A DNA stretch of 64,000 nucleotides from Bacteroidales bacterium (GCA_910575495.1 CAJTFS010000006.1:1-64000), one strand, 5' to 3'. Counted from the stretch's first letter, positions 8,809-17,489 are shown. The notes: generated by a model from the sequence alone, not told the origin. Numbers and translations are program-made.

Positions 8809-10626
8809 TTATTTATTGTTTTCGTTATCGGTCGCAACGGACAAATCCGAGAAAGAGAATACCTCCGTCGAGACCTCTCCGAGCCAGCCGCTCTTGACCT
8901 GCACGCCCGTCTGAACCTTGATGAAGTCCACGTATTGGAGATCGACCGGCGTGCCGTCACGATACATGGCATTGGCGATGCGGAAGCCATTGGTCTGGCC
9001 GCTGCCGTCTACCACGTCGCCGCCGAGGTTGTCTGTTTCGCTGAAATTGTCGACATACCCCCAGCCATAGGATTGATTATCCCAGTATCCAGTGGTCGGG
9101 TCCTGCACATTGTTCGGAGCCAGACGGGTTCCGTAAAGAGTGTAGGTATCCGATTTGATCCAAGCAGGATAGTAATAATCCTGCTGATGGTAAGTAATCA
9201 GGTAATCGATGCACCCCGATTTGCCCTCCGAATCGGTCCACTGCACGTCCATCTGTTTGCCGGCGGGACGATAATAAGTGACAGCGTAATTCTGAATAGT
9301 CCCCTCCTTATCCGTGTCGCTGCCGCGCAGTTCGTACCACTCGTCATCGGGCTCGCCGTTTTTATTGATGTCCTGCATAACCCAAACGATACCCGGTTCC
9401 GACGATCCGTCGAAAGCGTTGCCCTGAATCGTGAAGTCGTATTCGCCCTCTGCCGTCGCCCGTTTGGGGATACTATGGTCGAAGCCTACGACGATGTAGC
9501 CGCCGAAAGCACCAAGCGACACCCATATCTTCTCTTTCAGACGCCCCTCGGCATAAGCTACAGCTGCCTCCTGCGTCGTCTCCGTGCCGTCGAACCCGCC
9601 CGTCTTCATCTCGCCGACGAACTGTCCCGGAGCAGGTGTATATTCCCATACCTTGTTCCACAGCGGAGAACTGTCTCCCGTGGCCGGACGGTAGCGGTCC
9701 TCTTGCGCAGCATCGACGCAGGTAACCTTTACCTCGGCCGTGAACGCCGTTTCGGCACGGATAATGTTGCGGGTAAGTTGTTTGGCCTGCTGCTTCGCTT
9801 CGCTTACCGTAACCCGGACGATATGCTCTCCCGCTTCAGTCGGTGTGTACCGGAACATGCGCGCTACGGCATCGGGAACCGTCTCGCCGTCCACGCTCCA
9901 TACAAACTGCGGATTGTCGAAATAGGAGAGCTGCGGTTCGAGGAAGATCGGCGTGCCGATATAAACATAGCGGTCCGTCGATGTCCGGAAGATGGATTGT
10001 GTGTGGAAGAAAACTTCGTAAGGGAGTTCGTCCACGACTTCGAGCGTAATCTCTTTCGTCGTCTCGCCGTCGATATTCGAAGCGTGGCAAACAACCGTAT
10101 AGGTGCCAAGCTCCGCCTCGTTGAACGTATAGGTTACGCTTTCGGACACGACCTCGCCCTCGCGCAGCCATTCGCATCGAAACTCCTCCAAATCGGAGTT
10201 CTGAATATCGGGTGTAAAGATGTAGTCCGTGTTTTGCAGTACCTTCAACCCTTTTGACGGCAGAGCCAGCGAAATGACCGGTGGAGCCATCTCCAACACC
10301 ACCACTTTCAACTCCTCTTCGGCCTTGCCGTTTTCGTTCTGCACCGTGAACATTACGTACACTTCGGCCGCTTCGCTCCATGTATGGGTCAATGTCGGTT
10401 CCGTGGAGAGCAGTTTCCCGTCCAACGTCCACGAGAAAAGGGCGTTTTCTGCATACTGCACCGTTGGGGCGATGGTCAGTTCGCGGCCGACTTTTACCGT
10501 ATAGATTCCATCCTCGCTGTCGAGCGTGATTTGCGGCGTCATTGGCTGGTCGATTTCGACCTGCCCGTCCTTGTTGCATCCCGCAAGAAAGACCGTAATC
10601 AAAAAGAGAGTGTAAAGTTTTTTCAT
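8809..10626 (-). CDS. PKD-like surface lipoprotein of the B12 locus
   Basis: A 605-residue lipoprotein (signal ends VFLAGCNKDG) starting at the ATG at 10624-10626. Residues about 30-280 form three tandem Ig/PKD-like domains, each with the YTVKV..., FSWTLDG and YVMFTVQNENG type strands. The C-terminal half (about 330-600) is a separate domain with FGGYIVVGFDHSI, DFTIQGNAFDGSSEPGIVWV and a DxNxNGxPDDEWYEL segment resembling a calcium-binding loop. Similar 'cell surface protein' genes occur in other Bacteroidetes B12 loci as I recall, but the molecular role is not known to me. It follows the BtuG-like gene by 13 bp. Confidence 0.8.
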   Translation of the reverse strand: MKKLYTLFLITVFLAGCNKDGQVEIDQPMTPQITLDSEDGIYTVKVGRELTIAPTVQYAENALFSWTLDGKLLSTEPTLTHTWSEAAEVYVMFTVQNENGKAEEELKVVVLEMAPPVISLALPSKGLKVLQNTDYIFTPDIQNSDLEEFRCEWLREGEVVSESVTYTFNEAELGTYTVVCHASNIDGETTKEITLEVVDELPYEVFFHTQSIFRTSTDRYVYIGTPIFLEPQLSYFDNPQFVWSVDGETVPDAVARMFRYTPTEAGEHIVRVTVSEAKQQAKQLTRNIIRAETAFTAEVKVTCVDAAQEDRYRPATGDSSPLWNKVWEYTPAPGQFVGEMKTGGFDGTETTQEAAVAYAEGRLKEKIWVSLGAFGGYIVVGFDHSIPKRATAEGEYDFTIQGNAFDGSSEPGIVWVMQDINKNGEPDDEWYELRGSDTDKEGTIQNYAVTYYRPAGKQMDVQWTDSEGKSGCIDYLITYHQQDYYYPAWIKSDTYTLYGTRLAPNNVQDPTTGYWDNQSYGWGYVDNFSETDNLGGDVVDGSGQTNGFRIANAMYRDGTPVDLQYVDFIKVQTGVQVKSGWLGEVSTEVFSFSDLSVATDNENNK

Positions 10627-10639
10627 AATCCGATGATTT

Positions 10640-11722
10640 TTATCTCCAGCAAAAAGCTCCCGGAATGATGCCGACGGTAAAAGTGTCGAGCAACTCGCCC
10701 TCGGCCGAATAGCGCAGCACCACGCCGTTCTGCACGTAGTCGATGGCATCGGCGATATAGACGTCGCCGTTTACGGGGTTGATAGTCAATCCGTAGTAAA
10801 GTGTGTTATGATATTCGAGAAACGGTTTTACCGGCACACGATCGGCTGTCACACCCATGCACCAAACCGAATTGTTGAGCCAGTAGACCTTGTCTTTCGT
10901 TCCGTTCAGCTGCACCTCCGAGGGCCAGTCGCCGAACTTGAACTTGAACTGCTTTTCGATTTTGAACGTCTCGGCGTCGATGCGATAGAGCGACGGCGCC
11001 TCGTGCCCGTAGGGCGATCCTTCGTAACCGCCGTCGGTAATCGTCCACATCTTATTGTTGCAATCCATTACCAGCGAGGTGGGTTGGATACCCACGACCA
11101 GTTCATCGACAACCTCATCAGTTTCAGTGTCGATTTTCAGAATACGGTTCTGGTACGACCAGCAATTTGTAAAGACGTATTTGCCGTATTGCACCATCTG
11201 CTCCGTAGAACCCGATTCGTAGTCCATGTCTGTCTCGACGTACCCTGTAATCTGGTAGGTCTTGGGATTGACGATATAGATGCGCGGATCCCATATCTGC
11301 GTCACATAGGCTTTTTCGTCCGATAGGAAATGAATGTATCTCGGCGAGGTAAAACCCGTAATGCGTCCCACCTCCTTGAACGTATTGGGGTCGATGGCGA
11401 AGATGACGCCCGAGTTGTTCACTACAATCCAGCCCAGACCGCCGTGCATGGTCATCGACTGCGCCACGTCGCCTAATTTCTGGGCATTGGCACGGGCGAA
11501 TACCTCGTTCTCCACCCGTTTCGTTTCGGGATCGTAGTAGGATAACGACGCATTGCCGTACATGAAGTTCCCCTCGTTGGTAATGAACAACCCCTTGCCT
11601 GTAACCTCGCTTCCGTCACCGAAATTGCCGTCTATATAAAACGTTTCCTCGTCGATGGGACCATACCCCATACATGAGGTCAATAGGAGTGCGAATAAAA
11701 AATAAAATATACGCTTTGTCAT
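10640..11722 (-). CDS. btuG: BtuG-like surface B12-binding lipoprotein (DUF5074 beta-propeller)
   Basis: A 360-residue lipoprotein (signal ends LLLTSC). The sequence is a repeated YncE-like propeller: KGLFITNEGNFMYGNASLSY, then blades with GDVAQSM, GWIVVNNSG, PRYIHFLSDEKAYVTQIWD and LYYGLTINPVNGDVYIADA. This is the DUF5074 pattern of BtuG, the surface lipoprotein of B. thetaiotaomicron that binds B12 with extremely high affinity and pairs with BtuB. Its place in a riboswitch-controlled operon with a BtuB-like receptor supports the call. It would capture corrinoids outside the cell and pass them to the receptor at 4413-6545. Confidence 0.88.
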   Translation of the reverse strand: MTKRIFYFLFALLLTSCMGYGPIDEETFYIDGNFGDGSEVTGKGLFITNEGNFMYGNASLSYYDPETKRVENEVFARANAQKLGDVAQSMTMHGGLGWIVVNNSGVIFAIDPNTFKEVGRITGFTSPRYIHFLSDEKAYVTQIWDPRIYIVNPKTYQITGYVETDMDYESGSTEQMVQYGKYVFTNCWSYQNRILKIDTETDEVVDELVVGIQPTSLVMDCNNKMWTITDGGYEGSPYGHEAPSLYRIDAETFKIEKQFKFKFGDWPSEVQLNGTKDKVYWLNNSVWCMGVTADRVPVKPFLEYHNTLYYGLTINPVNGDVYIADAIDYVQNGVVLRYSAEGELLDTFTVGIIPGAFCWR

Positions 11723-11768
11723 GGATCAAACAAGTGGAAATGGAGACGAGCCATCTCCGGTTATTTAA

Positions 11769-12701
11769 TTAGTTTCTAGAAATACGAACGTCGTCAATGC
11801 AGACATAAGCCGGCGTGTTCAACCCGTAGGCTCCTGAATCCGAACCCACGAAATCGAACTCGATACGATTTACGGCCTGTTTTTTGATGTTCGTCAGATC
11901 GAATAACGTCCACTCGGTAAGACAAACATTGCTTTCGTTCCGATAGTCCGCAAGATAGATTTCGTCCGTCGCCACAGGAGCCGTAGCTCCGGTCTTATAA
12001 CCGCGAACCACCAGCTTGAACCAACCGTTCTTGCTCGGTAAGCTGCCCTGCGTGAAGCTGTTGCCATTGACGATTACGCCGTATGCGTAAGAAGAGTTGC
12101 AGACATACATTCGGTCGAACTTGCGTTCCGCATTGTTTGCCAGCGACATCTGCGCACAAGCGATGAATCCCGAGTAAGTGTCGGTATATCCGTAAACCAC
12201 GCCGAAATTCGATCCGCTGTGTCCGGCATTTTCATTGGCATTATCTACGGACGCCGTATTGTAAACGCTGCATTGGTTTTGGTAGGAATACCACCAATCG
12301 CCCGAATGACCGTCGACGTTGGAGCGGATATTCCAGTTCGAAACGGCAATACCTCCGTTCCAATAATTATACGTGCCTCCGTAACCGTCTTCATTCAATC
12401 CGTATACGATGTTGAAAAGCCGAGCTGCTCGGTCGGTGTAGGTGGTGAAACGGGTCGGATTCGATCCAGTGTAGCCATCGTATAGATTGGCACCATAGGA
12501 AGTCGGACCGGCAAGCTGATTGGAGGATACATCATCGAAAGTCACTGTAACCCATTCACTTTCCACATTGGCTCGGGTGTCGGGAGCCGCTTCGTCATGC
12601 AGAGGTTCTGCGAAAAAATCGTCATCCGCATTGCAAGCGGAGAACGTCACGGCGGCCATTGCTGCAACGGCCATCGCCATCAATCTGAAATTCTTTTTCA
12701 T
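11769..12701 (-). CDS. DUF4465-type surface lipoprotein (BtuH-like candidate)
   Basis: A 310-residue lipoprotein starting at the ATG at 12699-12701, with signal ending TFSACNADDDF; the DDD after the Cys predicts surface exposure. The body matches the DUF4465 pattern: VTFDDV near 55, YWNGGIAVSNW, then NGWFKLVVRGYKTG, YLADYR and TPAYVCIDDVRI at the end, consistent with a jelly-roll. I recall DUF4465-type lipoproteins of Bacteroidetes B12 loci being described as the B12-binding BtuH family; that link is from memory. It is the first gene of the operon, about 180 nt below the cobalamin riboswitch. Confidence 0.8.
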   Translation of the reverse strand: MKKNFRLMAMAVAAMAAVTFSACNADDDFFAEPLHDEAAPDTRANVESEWVTVTFDDVSSNQLAGPTSYGANLYDGYTGSNPTRFTTYTDRAARLFNIVYGLNEDGYGGTYNYWNGGIAVSNWNIRSNVDGHSGDWWYSYQNQCSVYNTASVDNANENAGHSGSNFGVVYGYTDTYSGFIACAQMSLANNAERKFDRMYVCNSSYAYGVIVNGNSFTQGSLPSKNGWFKLVVRGYKTGATAPVATDEIYLADYRNESNVCLTEWTLFDLTNIKKQAVNRIEFDFVGSDSGAYGLNTPAYVCIDDVRISRN

Positions 12702-12879
12702 AACCTTGTTTATTAAAAAGTTAAACAAAAGGTACGCACACGTCAAATCGTTCCTTGCGATGGATTCGCAACGAACGGGTGCGGACAAGTTATCAAAAAG
12801 AAATGTGAGGTATCTGTATGATGAACCTTGTTTCATTTTGATCGAGCGCCAATTACCCGTGGTCGCTGAATCACATTGC

Positions 12880-13050
12880 TCATCAAGCAGGTCTTCTGAC
12901 TCGTCCCATTTGTCGCGCCTTCCCAGTTTACACCAGTGGCAAAGAGTGCGACAAACATTTGCGGGGACTTACAGCTGCAGGTACAGCTCGGATTTTCACC
13001 GAATTCCCTTTTAATTCCATGCAGGCGGTACGCCTATGGAAACTTGACTG
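12880..13050 (-). promoter_or_regulatory. Cobalamin riboswitch
   Basis: The minus strand carries the class I cobalamin riboswitch signature: GGGAATTCGGTGAAAATCC, then the B12 box AGCTGTACCTGCAGCTGTAA, then the GTCCCC and GGGAAGG core segments and a closing GTCAGAAGACCTGC. It lies downstream of a Bacteroidetes-type promoter and upstream of the DUF4465 gene, so B12 should repress the whole operon down to 1303. The exact P1 ends are approximate. Confidence 0.95.
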
Positions 13051-13053
13051 GTA

Positions 13054-13061
13054 CAAAGGTA
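13054..13061 (-). promoter_or_regulatory. Promoter -7 box of the B12 operon
   Basis: TACCTTTG on the minus strand matches the Bacteroidetes -7 consensus TAnnTTTG and lies just upstream of the riboswitch. The -33 element is not clear in the AT-rich upstream DNA. Confidence 0.7.
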
Positions 13062-13214
13062 GCATTTTTATTCTTTCGTTCTACTCTTTTTCTGATTTTT
13101 TGTTCAATTTTTTAATAGGTATAATCTATATTTATTTTGTAAGCACTTGTTTTTCATATGTGGAAACGCCGATATGGCTTGTAGTAGAGAATCGCGGCAT
13201 CATCTAAAACAAAC

Positions 13215-13849
13215 GGAGGTCGCCAGAAAGTGAATTGCGCAACGGCGCAGGGAATGTTCCGTATCATTCAGTCGATCCCGTCGCCGAAAGCGGAGCCATT
13301 CAAGCAGTGGATGGCTCAAGTCGCTGCCGACCGTCTCGACCAGATGCAGGACCCCGAATTGTCGATTCAGCAGGCGATGGCCGATTATAAGCAATTGGGG
13401 TATTCGGACAACTGGATCAATCAGCGATTAAAAGCGATCGAGGTGCGCAAGGACTTGACCGACGCATGGAAAAAGCGCGGAGTGCAGGAGGGGCAGCAGT
13501 TCGCTACGCTGACCGACATAATTACCAATACGTGGTCGGGTTTTACCACACGCGAGTACAAGGCGTACAAGGGACTGCATAAAGAGAACTTGCGGACAAC
13601 ATGACCAACACCGAGCTGATTCTCAATATGCTCGCGGAGGCATCTACCAAAGACATAACCGAGGTAACCGAGCCCCGAACGCTGGCGGCACACAAAGCGG
13701 TCGCACGGCAAGGTGGCACGATCGCCCGCAATGCCCGATTGGAACTCGAAGCCAGAACAGGCAAAAAGGTGGTTTCGCGTCTCAATGCCAAACAGGTCTT
13801 GGCTGCAAAGAACGCCGAACAAATCGAAATGTCAAAAGACGAAAAATAA
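13215..13849 (+). pseudogene. Truncated, frameshifted DinD/BRO-family (phage antirepressor-like) gene
   Basis: Two adjacent frames make one broken gene. The first (GTG at 13230, to 13604) contains FRIIQSIPSPKAEPFKQW, DPELSIQQAMADYKQLGYSD and the KRGVQEGQ region typical of DinD/BRO-like proteins. The second (13601-13849) continues with MTNTELILNMLAEASTKDI and ends in ARTGKKVVSRLNA. The join reads CGG ACA ACA TGA where CGG GAC AAC ATG would keep the frame, so one base has been lost near 13594. The N-terminal KilA/BRO DNA-binding part (roughly the first 80-100 residues) is missing, with an in-frame stop at 13185. It probably derives from a phage or mobile element. Confidence 0.8.
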
Positions 13850-13862
13850 ATCGTTATAGATA

Positions 13863-13892
13863 TTGCGAATAACGCAAAAAGAATTACTTTTG
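13863..13892 (+). promoter_or_regulatory. Orphan promoter with inverted-repeat operator
   Basis: TACTTTTG (13885-13892) matches the -7 consensus, with TTG about 19 nt upstream (13863-13865). Between them is an inverted repeat TTGCG-AATAA-CGCAA that could be a regulator site. No intact plus-strand gene follows for more than 2 kb. Confidence 0.45.
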
Positions 13893-14027
13893 CAATAAGA
13901 TTAACGAGTTGTTTGAAATCGTGAAAATGAAGTGATCTTACACACTTTACGATTTACTTATCCATTGCCTTTTTTCACGATGATTTTCTCATATCGCTTG
14001 CAGTCAAGCAATTATTTCCCACTGCAT

Positions 14028-14080
14028 TAAAGATACGAATAAGCGAGGGCAAAAGCAAGCTCGTTTGCTTTTGCCGAGCG
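14028..14080 (-). repeat. Promoter-bearing interspersed repeat, copy 1
   Basis: On the minus strand a hairpin of two TTGC/GCAA-rich arms is followed by CTTG, a 20-nt spacer (CTTTTGCCCTCGCTTATTCG) and TATCTTTA. The same arrangement occurs upstream of cdaA (21716-21770) and tkt (39059-39227). Here it points left, antisense to the DinD-like pseudogene. Confidence 0.65.
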
Positions 14081-14265
14081 CTAAGGTTTGCTTGAACTTG
14101 GCCAAGGTGCCGTCCATCTAAGCCGCAGGCAAGCCAATTTCTTGGAGTAAGGAAATAATAAATAAGTATCGGCCGGGGACGTTTGCGACCTTGTTCATTT
14201 ATTATTGATCGGCTGGGTCCGTTGCGTACAAACCGCGAAAATGACGGCTGAAAGCCGGGCGGGCC

Positions 14266-14311
14266 GGAGCCTCGCCCCGCGCAGGCCCGCAAATGCGTGC
14301 CCGCAGGCTCC
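14266..14311 (+). repeat. GC-rich palindromic intergenic repeat, copy 1
   Basis: Starts GGAGCCTCGCCCCGCG and ends GCCCGCAGGCTCC, so the ends pair. Nearly the same sequence occurs on the minus strand at 50844-50888, with related copies at 51451-51497 and 54892-54960. Confidence 0.6.
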
Positions 14312-14614
14312 GCCCCGAATCATTGTTGCAAAGCGGGCTGTGTCCGGCGTGCGATAAGGCGATCCTGTGCTTCAGGACCGGTGCCGAACCGGCGCGTGCC
14401 CCCTGTCTATGAAATCGTGCATGGTTCGCGGCGCTTTTTGTTGTGTTGTTCTCGGCGCTTCCGCGGGGTTCGAACCGTCCGGGGCGAGTTTGAAAAGTGC
14501 TCGCGGTTTGTTCGGCAGCGGGCGGTTCGCCTCATTTGCAGCGGTTTGTAAGCGGGGCTGAATTGCGTTCGGCTCGGCTCTCAACCAACACGCCCCCTCC
14601 TGCGGGCTTCCGCT

Positions 14615-14652
14615 AAAACGAAGCCGCGCTCCGAACGTGTCCGGAACGCGGC
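14615..14652 (-). terminator. Terminator of speA
   Basis: About 25 bp beyond the speA stop, the minus strand forms a 12-bp GC-rich stem (GCCGCG arm with CGCGGC) followed by TTCGTTTT. Confidence 0.6.
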
Positions 14653-14676
14653 GGGGGAGGGAATCGGCCCCTTGCG

Positions 14677-16071
14677 TCAATAACCCAGGATGCGCAGCAT
14701 CGAACGGTAGGACTGCTCCTTGGCGAAAAGCCGCGTATAGTATTCGTTGTCCGACTTGTCGCGGTCGATGATGACATGCTTGGGTGCAGGGATCAGGCAG
14801 TGCTGGATGCCGCCGAAGCCGCCCAGCGATTCCTGGTAGGCACCCGTGTGGAAGAAGCCGATATATTGCGTGTTGCCCTTTTCGAGCTTGGGCAGGAAGA
14901 TGGCGTTGGTGTGGCACTCCGAGTTGTAGAAATCCTCGCTGTCGCAGGTCAGCCCGCCGAGGAAAACGCGCTGGTACTCCTTGTCCCAGTTGTTCACCGC
15001 CAGCATGATGTAACGCTGGTTGATGCCCCACGTGTCGGGCAGGGTGGTCATGAACGATGAGTCGATCATGTACCAGTTCTCGCGATCGTTCTGCTGCTTC
15101 TGGTTGACGATCGAGTAGAGCGCCGCGCCGCTTTCGCCCACGGTGAACGATCCGAATTCGGTGAAGATGTTGGGTTCTTCGATGTCGTTGCGCTGGCAGA
15201 TGTTCTTGATCTGGGCGATGATCTCCTCGGTGAGGTATTCGTAGTCGTAGGTGAAGTCGAGCGAGTTCTTGACCGGGAAGCCGCCGCCGATGTTGAGGCT
15301 GTCGAGCTCGGGGCAGATGGCCTTCAGCTCGCAGTAGACGTTCATGCACTTCGACAGCTCGTTCCAGTAGTAGGCCGTGTCCTTGATGCCGGTGTTGATG
15401 AAGAAGTGCAGCATCTTGAGCTGGAACTTCTTGCTGTTCTTGATCTTGGCCTTGTAGAAGTCGACGATGTCGTTGTAGCGGATGCCCAGGCGCGAGGTGT
15501 AGAAGTCGAACTTGGGCTCCTCCTCGCAGGCGATGCGGATGCCGACCTTGCATTTCTTGGTGATGGCGCCGTCGAAAAGGTCGATCTCCTCCTTGTTGTC
15601 GATCACCGGGATGGTGTTCTCGAAACCGTCGTTGATCAGCTGGGCGATGTTCTCGACATACTGCGGGCGTTTGAATCCGTTGCAGACGATGTAGCGGTCC
15701 TTGTCCAGAATGCCGCTGTCGTAGAGCGCATTGATGATGTGGATGTCGTAGGCCGACGAGGTCTCGAGGTGGATGTCGTTCTTCATGGCCTCCTCCAGCA
15801 CGAACGAGAAGTGGCTCGACTTGGTGCAGTAGCAGTAGTTGTAGGAGCCTTTGTAGTCGACCTTCGCCATCGCCACATTGAACATGCGCTTGGCCCGGTT
15901 GATCTGTTGGGAGATCTTCGGCAGGTAGGTGATCTTGAGCGGCGTGCCGTACTGTTTGATGAGTTCCATGAGCGGAATGTCGTGGAAATTGAGCTCGTTG
16001 TCTTCGACGGAGAACTCGTCCTGCGGGAAGTCGAACGACTGTTCGATCAGATCGATGTACTTGTCTTTCAT
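14677..16071 (-). CDS. speA: Arginine decarboxylase (fold III, Bacteroidetes type)
   Basis: A 464-residue cytosolic PLP enzyme of the alanine-racemase-fold (fold III) decarboxylases, predicted to convert arginine to agmatine for polyamine synthesis. Visible motifs: the N-terminal PLP-lysine region around KITYLPKIS (about 46-54), the glycine-rich phosphate-binding LNIGGGFPV near the middle, and ECHTNA plus GAYQESLGG in the C-terminal barrel. It is shorter than the roughly 630-660-residue SpeA of E. coli, as usual for this phylum's version. It stands alone on the minus strand. TACTTTG boxes at about 16125 and 16165 are candidate promoters. Substrate is inferred from the family; a diaminopimelate or carboxynorspermidine decarboxylase is less likely. 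Confidence 0.8.
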   Translation of the reverse strand: MKDKYIDLIEQSFDFPQDEFSVEDNELNFHDIPLMELIKQYGTPLKITYLPKISQQINRAKRMFNVAMAKVDYKGSYNYCYCTKSSHFSFVLEEAMKNDIHLETSSAYDIHIINALYDSGILDKDRYIVCNGFKRPQYVENIAQLINDGFENTIPVIDNKEEIDLFDGAITKKCKVGIRIACEEEPKFDFYTSRLGIRYNDIVDFYKAKIKNSKKFQLKMLHFFINTGIKDTAYYWNELSKCMNVYCELKAICPELDSLNIGGGFPVKNSLDFTYDYEYLTEEIIAQIKNICQRNDIEEPNIFTEFGSFTVGESGAALYSIVNQKQQNDRENWYMIDSSFMTTLPDTWGINQRYIMLAVNNWDKEYQRVFLGGLTCDSEDFYNSECHTNAIFLPKLEKGNTQYIGFFHTGAYQESLGGFGGIQHCLIPAPKHVIIDRDKSDNEYYTRLFAKEQSYRSMLRILGY

Positions 16072-16613
16072 GGTCGGTTATCGGTCTTCGGGTGAATCCG
16101 TCTTCGCTACATTGCAAATTTCGGGACAAAGTAGCTCGATCGGATTTTTGGTTGTTCGGGGATGCAAAGTAGGCGAATATTTTCGGGACGGCCAACATTT
16201 CGGCCGATTATTTTATGCCGGCTGTATGTTTTGTTGCATTTCGCCGCCGTCTGCGGCGGGTTTTGTCGCGTCCGGTTGTCGGGCCGGCGGTCTTTCCGGC
16301 GGGGCGCCTTGCGCTTCTTTTCGTCTCTCTGCCTGTCGGATGGCTCGTTCGATTTTTGTCTGGAGCACCGTCCGATGCGCTGTTCTTGCGGTCGGCAGGA
16401 GTTCGCGGCGGATGCCGCCGGCAGTGCCGGACCGGTGCGTGTCCGGTTGTTTGGCCGGGGCAGGGGCGTTCCGCAATGCGTTTGTCCGGCCCCGCCGGCC
16501 CGGATTCGCCGCGCTTCTTCCGCTTTTCGGAGTCGGAATTTTGGAATAAAGTGTGCCGTGTTTTGGTTTTTTCTTCGAAAAAGGGTAATTTTGAAGCCTG
16601 AAACCATAGGCAA
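16072..16613. other. Intergenic region with divergent promoters
   Basis: GC-rich spacer without a supported gene. It contains the candidate speA promoter boxes on the minus strand (about 16125 and 16165) and a good plus-strand promoter at 16562-16593. Confidence 0.6.
16562..16593 (+). promoter_or_regulatory. Promoter of the HU-CCDC81/sigma-54 activator/lptE/secG cluster
   Basis: TTTG (16562-16565), a 20-nt spacer and TAATTTTG (16586-16593) match the Bacteroidetes primary-sigma consensus exactly, 20 bp before the ATG at 16614. Confidence 0.75.
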
Positions 16614-17489
16614 ATGTTGATTCGTATCATAGCGCAGTATCTGGAGTCGCACCGGCGGCTGGTCATCCCGCAGATGGGAGCCTTCATTGTCAAGGAACCC
16701 GGCAGCAGCGTGCTTTTCTCGGAACTGCTCAAGCGCGACGACGGCGTGTTGCAGTCGCTGCTGACGGCCGCCGGCATCGGCGAGGCCGCGGCGGCCGCCG
16801 AGATCGAGCGTTTCGTCGCCGAGGTGCGCCGCGCCGTCCAGCAGGGTCGGGAGTTCCCGCTCGAGGGGCTCGGCGTGCTGAAAGCAGGCCCCAATGCCAC
16901 CATTTCGTTCGTCTATGCGCCGCAGACCGGCAAGGAGGCTCCTGCCTCCCGCACTCCGGCTGCCGGAGTGCCGGTCCGGCCGGAGGAGACCCCGACAGCT
17001 TCGGAGCCTGTCGGCGGACCGCGTCCGTCGGCTGCCGGCCGTGCGTCCGTGCCGGAGCCGGAAGCTCAGCCCCGGAAGACAGGAACGGCGGTGCGCGATC
17101 TTTACGGCGTCGAATCCGATGCGGCGGCGGAGCCCCGGGCGGCTCAGGCATCCGGCGCGTCCCAGCCGGCGCGTCCGGTTCAGCCGGAGTCCGAGATGCC
17201 GCGGCAGTCGACGCCCTCGCGTTTTCAGCTGGCCTCCAAGAAGCTCAAGCGCGACGAACTCTTTTCCGATTCCTACTACGGCCGTCTGCCGCGCCGTCCG
17301 GCCATCGAACAGACCGTCAACGTCAAGCGGCGCTCCGACCACTTCATCTGGATCGCGCTGATCGCCGCCGTGATCGCTCTGGGCGCCATTCTCTTCGGCC
17401 AGTGGTGCGATTCGTTCAACCGCGAGGGCGAAGAAGTCTACCTGGAGCAGCCGGCCGACATGCTGCCCGACGACATGCCCCGGTACTAA
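16614..17489 (+). CDS. HU-CCDC81-type membrane protein
   Basis: A 291-residue protein. The first roughly 100 residues (RIIAQYLESHRRLVIPQMGA, then FPLEGLGVLKA) match the bacterial HU-CCDC81 domain, an HU-like fold distinct from the DNA-packing HU proteins. A proline- and alanine-rich linker follows (about 105-200), then one membrane helix (about 243-264) and a short acidic tail. In Bacteroidetes such proteins often carry a C-terminal SPOR domain; none is visible here. It is first in a plus-strand cluster with the sigma-54 activator 13 bp downstream. Its molecular role is not known to me. Confidence 0.75.
   Translation: MLIRIIAQYLESHRRLVIPQMGAFIVKEPGSSVLFSELLKRDDGVLQSLLTAAGIGEAAAAAEIERFVAEVRRAVQQGREFPLEGLGVLKAGPNATISFVYAPQTGKEAPASRTPAAGVPVRPEETPTASEPVGGPRPSAAGRASVPEPEAQPRKTGTAVRDLYGVESDAAAEPRAAQASGASQPARPVQPESEMPRQSTPSRFQLASKKLKRDELFSDSYYGRLPRRPAIEQTVNVKRRSDHFIWIALIAAVIALGAILFGQWCDSFNREGEEVYLEQPADMLPDDMPRY

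Larger units (their letters stand above)
13850..14614. other. Gene-free junction between AT-rich and GC-rich DNA
   Basis: No gene is supported. The stretch holds the orphan promoter (13863-13892), a promoter-bearing repeat on the minus strand (14028-14080) and a GC-rich palindromic repeat (14266-14311). Base composition changes here from AT-rich to GC-rich. Confidence 0.6.

Noticed and set aside
13601..13849. Independent small gene
   Set aside because: It continues the DinD/BRO-like homology of the preceding frame, so it is the 3' part of a frameshifted pseudogene.
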